This document shows, piece after piece, positions 57,641 through 64,000 of a DNA stretch of 64,000 nt. Position 1 is the stretch's first letter; each line of letters starts with the position of its first letter. The stretch lies in NCBI GenBank assembly GCA_946187325.1, contig CAMHQC010000001.1:1-64000 (forward strand). Reading direction: 5' to 3'. A program made the translations under genes and the position numbers. The notes under the pieces were generated by a model. The model saw only the letters and a program-made list of their open reading frames with translations, was not told where the DNA came from and ran no database searches. This DNA comes from an uncultured Clostridia bacterium. GTDB taxonomy: Bacteria > Bacillota > Clostridia > Oscillospirales > Acutalibacteraceae.

Positions 57641-59620
57641 ATGAAAAAGCTAATCTCTTTAGCGCTTGCGGGATTGATGACGGTTTCACTTTTATCAGCC
57701 GCGCCGATTGTAAGCGCAAAATCAAGAAAGCCTTATTTAAGCTATAAGACCTTTCTTATGAAAAAAGGTCAAAAACATACCTTTAAGCTCAAAAACGCGA
57801 AAGCTAAAAGCGTTAAATGGTCGAGCTCTAAAAAGAAAGTCCTTACCGTGAGTAAAAAGGGTACAGCTAAAGCTAAAAAAGCGGGTACGGCTAAGCTGAC
57901 CGCTAAGTATAAGGATAAAAAATACACCTGTTCCGTAACTGTTTCGGCAGGCAAAAAGACTACTCTTGTCGTATATTTTTCCGCGACAGGTACGACGAAA
58001 TCCGCAGCGAATAAAGTGAAAAAAGCGGCGGGCGCCGACATACTGCGTCTTGTTCCGAGAACTCCTTATACCTCAAAGGACTTGGACTACGATACAGACT
58101 GCCGCGCTAACCGCGAGCAGAATAAACCGAGTACCCGTCCCGCAATCGCGACAGGTATAAAGAATCTCAAGCAGTACACCGCGGTTTATCTCGGCTATCC
58201 GATTTGGTGGGGAAAGGAACCGCGTGTAATAAGGACGTTTCTCGATAAATACTCTATGAAGGGCAAGACGGTTATTCCGTTCTGCACCTCGGGCTCAAGC
58301 GGTATATCCGGCTCGATGAGCGGTATCCGCGCGGGATCCAAAGGCGCTGTCGTAAGGCAGGGTAAGGATTTGACTGATTTAAGCTATACTAAGGTGAAAA
58401 ATTGGGTTAAAACGTTTTCTAAAAAGAAATCTTCCGAATCCGCAAAAAAGCCCGCTAAGACAGTTGAGCCGACAACTCCTACTGAACCCAAAACGGAACT
58501 TACGACTACGGAGCCTGTAGAAACTACCGTGTTCACAACGAGCGCGCCCGAAACAACCGTGCTCACAACGAGCGTACCCGAAACTACGGCTAAACAGACT
58601 ACCGAAGCAGTTACTACAGAACCTCAGACCGAAAAAGTCGAAACACAGCCCTTGACTCCCGAGACGACTGAATCCGATACACAAGAAACAACTGCCGAAG
58701 AAGTGACAGAAGCTTTGACCACGGAAGCGGTGACCGAGGTTGTTACAACCGAGCCTGAAACAACTCAGCCGACGACCGAACCCGCCGTGGAGAAAACGGA
58801 TAAAACTCTCGTAGTTTATTTCTCACGCACAGGTAATACAAAGCCGTTGGCTCAGTACGCCGCGGAGTATTTTTTGGCAGATATATTTGAAATCGAAGCG
58901 AAAGTTCCCTATACCGACGAGGATATAGCTTACTATACGAATTGCCGGGCAGATAAGGAGCAGAGCGATCCTACGGCTCGTCCCGAAATCAGCGGATATG
59001 TCGAGAGTATGGACAGCTACAGCACAATCGTCCTCGCCTATCCGATATGGCACGGCCAAGCTCCCAAGATTATTTACACATTCCTCGAGAGCTACGAATT
59101 TTCGGGCAAAACTATTATTCCGTTCTGCACCTCCGCGTCAAGCCCGATAGGCTCCAGCGACACCAATCTTCATCCTCTCGCCGAAAAAGCCGACTGGAAA
59201 GAAGGTAAACGCTTCGAAATCGGCACGGATAAAGAAACGCTTACACAGTGGCTCAGCGGTTTTAAAACCGGCGAGCTTAAAATGACCGTAAACGGCTCGC
59301 CTGTTGCGGTCGAGTGGGAGGATAACGAGTCTGTAAAAGCCCTGAAAGAAGCTGTAAAGGAATCTCCTCTCACGATTGATATGTCGATGTACGGCGGATT
59401 CGAGCAGGTCGGTTCACTCGGTATGACCTTACCGAGAAACGACGTCAGTATTACGACCGCTTCGGGAGATGTAGTTCTCTACAGCGGAAACCAGCTCGTA
59501 GTATTTTACGGCTCAAACACCTGGGCTTATACCCGTCTCGGAAAAATCACCGATAAATCCGAAAGCGAGCTTACCGAGTTGCTCTCTAACGGCAACGTTA
59601 AGGTAGAAGTCAGCTTCTGA
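57641..59620 (+). CDS. Secreted tandem flavodoxin with Big-like and cyclophilin-like domains
   Basis: 659 residues. Signal peptide 1-27 (LISLALAGLMTVSLLSAAP), Lys-rich Big_2-like domain (about 28-105), flavodoxin 1 (about 108-265: TLVVYFSATGTTKSAANKV, YLGYPIWWGKEPRVIR, IPFCTSGSSGISGS), a long Thr/Glu/Pro linker (about 266-385), flavodoxin 2 (about 390-545: TLVVYFSRTGNTKPLAQYA, VLAYPIWHGQAPKI, IPFCTSASSPIGSS), and a cyclophilin-like domain (about 546-659: MTVNGSPVAVEWEDNESV, GGFEQVGSLGMTLPRND). The two flavodoxins are distinct, so old. A secreted two-FMN protein with cell-wall-type linker is unusual; it could shuttle or store electrons outside the membrane. Confidence 0.9.
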   Translation: MKKLISLALAGLMTVSLLSAAPIVSAKSRKPYLSYKTFLMKKGQKHTFKLKNAKAKSVKWSSSKKKVLTVSKKGTAKAKKAGTAKLTAKYKDKKYTCSVTVSAGKKTTLVVYFSATGTTKSAANKVKKAAGADILRLVPRTPYTSKDLDYDTDCRANREQNKPSTRPAIATGIKNLKQYTAVYLGYPIWWGKEPRVIRTFLDKYSMKGKTVIPFCTSGSSGISGSMSGIRAGSKGAVVRQGKDLTDLSYTKVKNWVKTFSKKKSSESAKKPAKTVEPTTPTEPKTELTTTEPVETTVFTTSAPETTVLTTSVPETTAKQTTEAVTTEPQTEKVETQPLTPETTESDTQETTAEEVTEALTTEAVTEVVTTEPETTQPTTEPAVEKTDKTLVVYFSRTGNTKPLAQYAAEYFLADIFEIEAKVPYTDEDIAYYTNCRADKEQSDPTARPEISGYVESMDSYSTIVLAYPIWHGQAPKIIYTFLESYEFSGKTIIPFCTSASSPIGSSDTNLHPLAEKADWKEGKRFEIGTDKETLTQWLSGFKTGELKMTVNGSPVAVEWEDNESVKALKEAVKESPLTIDMSMYGGFEQVGSLGMTLPRNDVSITTASGDVVLYSGNQLVVFYGSNTWAYTRLGKITDKSESELTELLSNGNVKVEVSF

Positions 59621-59809
59621 GATATAGACAAATCTTCACTTTTCCATACAAGCGGTCACGACGCGTTTATCCAGTATATGACGGATATAAACTACCAAGC
59701 CGCCGAGGAGCTTATACTCTCTATCAGCGGCGAGAAAAAGCTTGACGAAAACGAGTTAACCGAGCTTAAAAAGCTGCTCGATAAAATATTATTTAAAATG
59801 GAGGACTGA
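59621..59809 (+). pseudogene. C-terminal remnant of a BlaI/MecI-type regulator
   Basis: After the stop of the tandem flavodoxin the same frame is open and reads SSLFHTSGHDAFIQYMTD, AAEELILSISGEKKLDENEL, TELKKLLDKILFKMED and a stop at 59807-59809. The pattern is the dimerisation tail of BlaI/PenR-like repressors. No HTH part precedes it, so it is a leftover, two bases before the peroxidase start. Confidence 0.55.
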
Positions 59810-59811
59810 CT

Positions 59812-60628
59812 ATGATTTACGATTATAAAATAACTACCGGAAAAGGCGAAGAGCTCGACCTTTCCGAATACAAGGGCAAGGTTATTATGGTGGTAAATAC
59901 CGCGACAGGCTGCGGATTTACTCCCCAGTACGAGCCGATAGAAAAGCTCTATAAGGATTATCACGAAAAAGGGCTCGAGATTCTCGACATTCCCTGTAAC
60001 CAGTTCGGCGGACAGGCTCCCGGTAGGGTAACAGAAGCAATCCGAACCACGCTTTAAACGGAGTAATTTTGACTCTTTACGGCTTGTCGAACGTCAGCAG
60101 GCGCCAGCCTGCTAACATTCTCCGCACCGCAAATCGCCTAAAATTTCAACCGTTTAAAGTCCAAAGGAGTTTTGCCGAGGCAGATTTTCGTCTAGCCGCG
60201 GCAAAAGCACAGGAAACCCTGACGGGTTTCCGAGCATTTTAACAAAGGGTAGGCGGAAATCTGTCCGACAAAACCGAGGTTCAGATTACTTCTGTTACCC
60301 TACGGACGACGAAATCCACGAGTTCTGTACTGTTCACTACAACACAACCTTCCCACAGATGAAAAAAGCCGATGTAAACGGCGAAAACGAGCTTCCGCTC
60401 TATACTTACCTTAAATCTCAGAAAGGTTTTGAGGGCTTCGGCGAGCATAAGCTCTCCGCTTTGCTTGCGGATATGTTGAAAAAAGCCGATTCCGATTGGG
60501 ATAAAAAGCCCGATATAAAGTGGAATTTCACTAAATTTATAATAGACCGCGAGGGTAACGTCGCGGCGCGCTTTGAGCCTACCGCCGATATGGCTGAGGT
60601 AGGAGAATGTATAAGGGCGCTGTTATGA
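59812..60628 (+). pseudogene. Glutathione peroxidase gene split by a MITE
   Basis: Before the insertion: VVNTATGCGFTPQYEPIEKL with the peroxidatic Cys, and LEILDIPCNQFGGQAPG. After it: DDEIHEFCTVHYNTTFPQM and KPDIKWNFTKFIIDREGNV to a stop at 60628. Removing bases 60026-60302 (element plus one TA copy) restores a continuous frame of 179 residues (ending 60025, resuming 60303), a normal glutathione peroxidase length. The insertion is therefore a recent knockout in an otherwise intact gene. GGAGG precedes the start; the next gene overlaps its stop. Confidence 0.92.
60026..60300. mobile_element. 275-bp MITE with TA target duplication, copy 2
   Basis: Identical by eye to 44474-44748, with the same terminal inverted repeats; TA at 60024-60025 and 60301-60302. 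It interrupts the peroxidase gene between the codons for Gly and Thr/Asp of the family motif NQFGGQAPGTDDEI. Confidence 0.95.
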
Positions 60629-61260
60629 GCAAAAAGATTGTAGCGGTAAACGCGGGTCCGAGAAAGGGCTTTAATACCGAAACCTTAATTTCCCAAGCCT
60701 CAAAAGGAGCCGAAGCCGCGGGCGCTGTGGTAGAACGCTTCGACCTTTTCCGCCTTGAAAAATACACGGGCTGTATTTCGTGCTTCGGATGTAAAAAAGA
60801 AAAGTTTAAGGGGCAGTGTATCTGCCGTGACGGCTTAACTCAGGTACTCGACGCTATTCGCGAAGCGGACGGGCTTATTATCGGCTCGCCGAATTATTTA
60901 GGCGAAATGACCGCGTCTTTCCGTGCGCTGTACGAAAGACTGATTTTCCGCAATCTCACGTATAACCTTGAAAAGCCGTGCTGCAACGAGCGTTTTATCC
61001 CCGTACTTCTGATAATGACGAGCAACGCTCCCGATACTATGTACAAAGGACTTGTCGAGAATTATCAGAACACCTTAAACCGATTCGTCGGCCCGACAGA
61101 AACTCTCGTCAGCGGAAATACTCTACAGCTTAAGGACTACACTAAGACCGACTGGGAGTGGACGTTGTTTGACGTAAAAGAAAAACAACTCCGTCACGAA
61201 ACAGTTTTCCCTAAGGAAAAACAAAAGGCGTTTGAAATGGGAGAAAAACTGTTTAAATAA
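60625..61260 (+). CDS. Flavodoxin-fold NAD(P)H/FMN reductase (iron-sulfur flavoprotein-like)
   Basis: 211 residues; the ATG at 60625 overlaps the peroxidase stop (ATGA). KKIVAVNAGPRKGFNTETLI (FMN-binding loop), then TGCISCFGCKKEKFKGQCIC, a Cys-rich C-x2-C-x2-C...C-x-C segment as in iron-sulfur flavoproteins, then GLIIGSPNYLGEMTASFRAL. An NADPH-dependent FMN reductase fold with probable Fe-S or redox cysteines. It could feed electrons to the other flavoproteins of this operon. Confidence 0.88.
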   Translation: MSKKIVAVNAGPRKGFNTETLISQASKGAEAAGAVVERFDLFRLEKYTGCISCFGCKKEKFKGQCICRDGLTQVLDAIREADGLIIGSPNYLGEMTASFRALYERLIFRNLTYNLEKPCCNERFIPVLLIMTSNAPDTMYKGLVENYQNTLNRFVGPTETLVSGNTLQLKDYTKTDWEWTLFDVKEKQLRHETVFPKEKQKAFEMGEKLFK

Positions 61261-61283
61261 CTCGGTATAAAGAAGGTATTAAA

Positions 61284-62381
61284 ATGAAAACAGAATCCGA
61301 AAAATTTGACCTCCAATCATATATGACCAAGGGCGTTGAGCGCGTAGTTACCGACGCGGTTAAGGCTACGCTCAAAAACCCCCGCGAAAGCGCGTTTATG
61401 CTTAAGTTCGCCGCGGCGAGTAAAGCCGCCTCGAAAAAGCGTAAGCTCAGCGAGGACAGCGGCGAGCATATTCCGCCGTTTCTTATCGCGAGCATTACGA
61501 GCAGTTGTAATCTTCACTGCGCGGGATGTTATTCCCGCGGTATAGATTCGTGTTGCGACGAAAAACCCCGTGACCAGCTAAACGCTCAAGAGTGGAATAA
61601 GGTGTTTTTGGAAGCCGAGGATATCGGAATAAGCTTTATCTTCCTCGCGGGAGGAGAGCCGTTAATCCGCCGTGATGTAATCGAACAGGCGGCGGCTCAC
61701 CCGAAAATCCTGTTCCCGATTATCACAAACGGAACGCTTCTTGATAAATACATAGATACTCTCGATAAAAACCGCAATCTCGTACCCGTAATCAGTATCG
61801 AGGGCGGAAGGGCTAAAACCGACGCGCGTCGAGGCGAGGGAATGTATAAGGTTATCGAGGACAGAATGGATATCCTAAATGAAAAGGGAATCGCTTTCGG
61901 CGCCTCGATAACGGTTACTAAGGAGAATCTTAACGAGGTATATTCCGAAGATTTCCTTAAAAACCTCAGCGGCCGAGGCTGTAAGCTCGTTATATTTATC
62001 GAGTATGTGCCTGTCGAAAAGGGTACCGAGAATTTAGCTCCGACCGATACCGAGCGCGAGCTTATGGAAAAGCTTATTTTAGACCGCAGACAGAAATTTG
62101 AAAATATGCTTATGATAGAGTTCCCGGGAAGCGAGAAAAACTACGGCGGATGTTTTGCCGCGGGGCGGGGTTTTTTCCATATTAACTCCCGCGGAGGAGC
62201 CGAGCCGTGTCCGTTTTCTCCGTATTCCGACGTAAATGTTCGCAATATGACGCTGAAAGAAGCTATGAAATCCCCGCTTTTTATTGCGCTGAAAAGCGGA
62301 GGGATCCTTGCTGACGATCACGACGGCGGATGTGTACTGTATCAAAAACGAGAACAGGTAGAAAAACTCTTAAAATCCTAA
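61284..62381 (+). CDS. Radical SAM protein with SPASM-like end
   Basis: 365 residues. SITSSCNLHCAGCYSRGID contains the CxxxCxxC cluster motif; FIFLAGGEPLIRRDVIEQAA is the GGE SAM-binding motif. Two C-terminal cysteine groups (GGCFAAGRGFF, AEPCPFSPYSDVNVRNMTL, GGCVLYQK) suggest an auxiliary cluster. No peptide substrate gene is adjacent, so a ribosomal peptide role is not supported. Last gene before the operon terminator. Confidence 0.9.
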   Translation: MKTESEKFDLQSYMTKGVERVVTDAVKATLKNPRESAFMLKFAAASKAASKKRKLSEDSGEHIPPFLIASITSSCNLHCAGCYSRGIDSCCDEKPRDQLNAQEWNKVFLEAEDIGISFIFLAGGEPLIRRDVIEQAAAHPKILFPIITNGTLLDKYIDTLDKNRNLVPVISIEGGRAKTDARRGEGMYKVIEDRMDILNEKGIAFGASITVTKENLNEVYSEDFLKNLSGRGCKLVIFIEYVPVEKGTENLAPTDTERELMEKLILDRRQKFENMLMIEFPGSEKNYGGCFAAGRGFFHINSRGGAEPCPFSPYSDVNVRNMTLKEAMKSPLFIALKSGGILADDHDGGCVLYQKREQVEKLLKS

Positions 62382-62391
62382 TAAAAAAGAA

Positions 62392-62428
62392 TTACGGCAT
62401 CCGAAAGGGTGCTGTAACTTTTTTTCTT
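62392..62428 (+). terminator. Terminator of the redox operon
   Basis: TTACGGCATCC (62392-62402) pairs with GGGTGCTGTAA (62407-62417) across GAAA, followed by CTTTTTTTC. Confidence 0.92.
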
Positions 62429-62469
62429 TGGGATAAATGAAAAATTTTTAAGAAGTTGAAATAAAAGTA

Positions 62470-62504
62470 TTGACAAGTAACTTGTAATGTGTTATATTAC
62501 AAGT
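62470..62504 (+). promoter_or_regulatory. Promoter with palindromic Rrf2-type operator
   Basis: TTGACA (62470-62475), 17-bp spacer, TATATT (62493-62498). The spacer and -10 hold the perfect palindrome ACTTGTAAT-N7-ATTACAAGT (62480-62504). An almost identical site is upstream of the Rrf2 gene (63244-63268). Confidence 0.85.
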
Positions 62505-62563
62505 GCAAGATAAATAAAATAACTCTTGCGAAATTAAAAATTTATTTTCAGGAGGACTTTATT

Positions 62564-63196
62564 ATGAAAATCGCAGTAGTAGCGGCAAACGGCAGAGTAT
62601 CACAAAAGGTTATCGAGGAAGCAATCGGACGAGGCTTCGAAGTAAAGGCGTTCGGTCGCGGATCAGAGAACAAAACTATTGCTAAAGACTATGTTCAGAA
62701 AGATATTATGGATTTAACAAAAGAGGACTTAGCGGGGTTTGACGCGGTAGTTGACGGTTTCGGCGCATGGAAAGATGAGGAACAACCTATGCACGTAACA
62801 ACATCTCAGCACCTTTGCGATATTCTTTCGGGAACAGATACACGTCTTGTTATAGTAGGCGGAGCGGGAAGCCTTTATGTTAACCCCGAGCATACTATAC
62901 AGGTAAAGGACGGCGCTGATTTCCCCGCAATCTTTATGCCTCTCGCAAACGCTATGGGTGAGGAGCTTGACGAACTCAGAAAACGCTCCGACGTCAACTG
63001 GACATTTATAAGTCCCGCGTGCGACTTCCAGGCTGACGGCGAACGCACGGGAAAATATATCCTCGGCGGAGAAGAACTCGTACTCAACTCCAAGGGCGAG
63101 AGCGTTATAAGCTACGCCGATTACGCAATCGCTATGGTTGACGAAATCGAAAAAGGTAACCATATTAAAGAGCGTATTTCCGTAGTAAGCGAATAA
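62564..63196 (+). CDS. NAD(P)H-binding SDR-like protein
   Basis: 210 residues from the ATG at 62564 (CAGGAGG upstream). KIAVVAANGRVSQKVIEEAI is the Rossmann dinucleotide-binding start (GxxGxxG variant), followed by VVDGFGAWKDEEQPM, TRLVIVGGAGSLYVN, and WTFISPACDFQADGERTGKY. It is an NmrA/YwnB-type reductase. Expressed from the palindromic promoter, with an Rrf2 regulator next. Confidence 0.9.
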   Translation: MKIAVVAANGRVSQKVIEEAIGRGFEVKAFGRGSENKTIAKDYVQKDIMDLTKEDLAGFDAVVDGFGAWKDEEQPMHVTTSQHLCDILSGTDTRLVIVGGAGSLYVNPEHTIQVKDGADFPAIFMPLANAMGEELDELRKRSDVNWTFISPACDFQADGERTGKYILGGEELVLNSKGESVISYADYAIAMVDEIEKGNHIKERISVVSE

Positions 63197-63206
63197 TCTA
63201 ACAGTT

Positions 63207-63232
63207 ACAAGGGCGGGATTTTCCGCCCTTGT
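63207..63232 (+). terminator. Terminator between reductase and Rrf2 genes
   Basis: ACAAGGGCGG (63207-63216) and CCGCCCTTGT (63223-63232) perfect stem; no strong T tract after it. Confidence 0.7.
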
Positions 63233-63233
63233 A

Positions 63234-63268
63234 TTGATAAGAAAGTTGTAATATGTTATATTATAAGT
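63234..63268 (+). promoter_or_regulatory. Promoter with operator ahead of the Rrf2 gene
   Basis: TTGATA (63234-63239), 17-bp spacer, TATATT (63257-63262). The spacer carries AGTTGTAAT-N7-ATTATAAGT (63244-63268), an imperfect copy of the operator at 62480-62504, so the regulator is probably auto-controlled. Confidence 0.8.
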
Positions 63269-63294
63269 AATCTAAAAATAAAGAGGGATTACTA

Positions 63295-63735
63295 ATGCAG
63301 ATAACAAGTAAATTTACTATAGGTGTCCATACTATAGCCTGTATCGATTGTTTTAAGGACGACTATAAGGTTACCAGTAATTTCATAGCCGACAGCACAG
63401 GCGTAAACCCCGTTATTATCCGAGGCGTTATTTCTCAGCTAAAGGAAGCGGGAATTTTAAACTCACGCCAGGGCGCAAGCGGAATAACGCTTGCTAAACC
63501 GCTTGATGAAATAAGCTTTTACGATATTTACGAGGCTGTCGACAGCGTAAAGGACGAGGGCTTGTTCCATTTCCACGAACACCCGAATCCCGATTGTCCC
63601 GTCGGAAGAAATATCCATAAAGCGACCGATTCCCGCCTAAAGCATATCCAAGACACTATGGAAAACGAGCTGAAAAAGATTAAACTCAGCGATGTTGTCG
63701 AAGATGTTCGAAAAGAGATTGAGGCACAAGCTTAA
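63295..63735 (+). CDS. Rrf2-family transcription regulator
   Basis: 146 residues. Winged helix: FTIGVHTIACIDCFKDDYKV, TSNFIADSTGVNPVIIRGVI, GASGITLAKPLDEISFYDIY. Rrf2 proteins sense redox state or iron-sulfur clusters; this one has only two cysteines (IDC, PDCPVG), so an iron-sulfur cluster is uncertain. Predicted to bind the two ACTTGTAAT-type palindromes nearby and to control the reductase upstream. Confidence 0.9.
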   Translation: MQITSKFTIGVHTIACIDCFKDDYKVTSNFIADSTGVNPVIIRGVISQLKEAGILNSRQGASGITLAKPLDEISFYDIYEAVDSVKDEGLFHFHEHPNPDCPVGRNIHKATDSRLKHIQDTMENELKKIKLSDVVEDVRKEIEAQA

Positions 63736-64000
63736 TGAAAAACTATTTAGAATTTATCGTAAAAGATATACACCGCACAATTACCGCGACCGTAGACGAT
63801 AACGGTTTACCCGTAACATGCGCTATAGATATGATGGATTTCGACGATAATTCTCTTTATTTTCTTACTGCCAAGGGCAAGAACTTTTACGACCGCCTTA
63901 TAAAGAGAAAATTTCTTGCCTTTACCGCTATGAAGGGCGAGGATACTATGACGAGTATCGCGGTTTCCGTAAGGGGAAAGGTTAGAGAGCTCGGGTTCGA
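63735..64000 (+). CDS. Pyridoxamine 5'-phosphate oxidase-like FMN-binding protein, 3' end outside window
   Basis: The start overlaps the Rrf2 stop (TAATG). The first 88 codons read YLEFIVKDIHRTITATVD, GLPVTCAIDMMDFDD, LYFLTAKGKNFYDRLIKRK, which is the split-barrel pattern of PNPOx-like flavin proteins. Continues beyond the window. Likely co-transcribed with the Rrf2 gene. Confidence 0.85.
   Translation, partial: MKNYLEFIVKDIHRTITATVDDNGLPVTCAIDMMDFDDNSLYFLTAKGKNFYDRLIKRKFLAFTAMKGEDTMTSIAVSVRGKVRELGF

Noticed and set aside
61284-62381. Radical SAM gene as part of a RiPP cluster
   Set aside because: No precursor peptide, transporter or peptidase lies next to it; the neighbours are redox proteins.

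Overview
The window looks like a chromosomal stretch of a gut-type Bacillota, most likely a Ruminococcus-like member of the Clostridia (inference). The supporting signs are strong AGGAGG-type ribosome sites, a moderate GC core, BspA-like leucine-rich and Big-domain surface proteins with Thr/Glu/Pro linkers, a MobP3-type relaxase, and RsbU/STAS/RsbW partner switching. No rRNA or complete tRNA gene and no CRISPR array is present.

Left two thirds (about 1-34,210) is a mosaic of mobile islands packed with defence genes. Unit 1 (window edge to about 16,753) holds an Abi-type reverse transcriptase, a mobilisation module (oriT candidate, ribbon-helix-helix protein, relaxase, tyrosine integrase), two interleaved restriction-modification systems, an AIPR protein, a small-protein/TipAS/DUF4256/exonuclease group and a nuclease-helicase (DUF2075). 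It ends at a 3' fragment of tRNA-Thr that looks like an attachment site. Unit 2 (about 16,754-21,302) holds an HNH/membrane protein with a broken partner and a retron (structured leader, one-helix membrane protein, reverse transcriptase), and ends in a minus-strand integrase tail. Unit 3 (21,310-34,209) begins with the tail of a unit-1-like integrase. It carries a type I restriction locus with three inserted foreign genes, then a second copy of the unit-1 backbone (hairpin repeat, HTH protein, oriT copy, N-terminal integrase remnant). A sigma/anti-sigma pair sits where the mobilisation genes would be.

The right third (34,211-64,000) looks like lineage-specific chromosome. It contains a regulatory operon of two kinase-like proteins and a LuxR-type response regulator, a 1220-residue surface protein, and a transporter plus MATE/partner-switching operon followed by a secreted S41 protease. 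A group II intron remnant follows, then a long redox operon from 52,438 to 62,381: two aldo/keto reductases, a decarboxylase-cupin protein, a flavodoxin lipoprotein, a DUF4405 membrane protein, TetR, a cytosolic flavodoxin, a secreted double flavodoxin, glutathione peroxidase, a flavoprotein and a radical SAM protein. Palindromic operators overlap its promoter. A second small Rrf2-controlled redox operon runs off the right end. Two identical 275-bp TA-flanked MITEs occur, one of them splitting the glutathione peroxidase gene.

The best candidates for something undescribed are the retron with its small membrane protein and structured leader, the 2TM + DUF4062 pair inside the type I locus, the HNH/membrane module, and the extracytoplasmic flavodoxin/DUF4405 set. 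All functions are read from motifs by eye; no database search was run.
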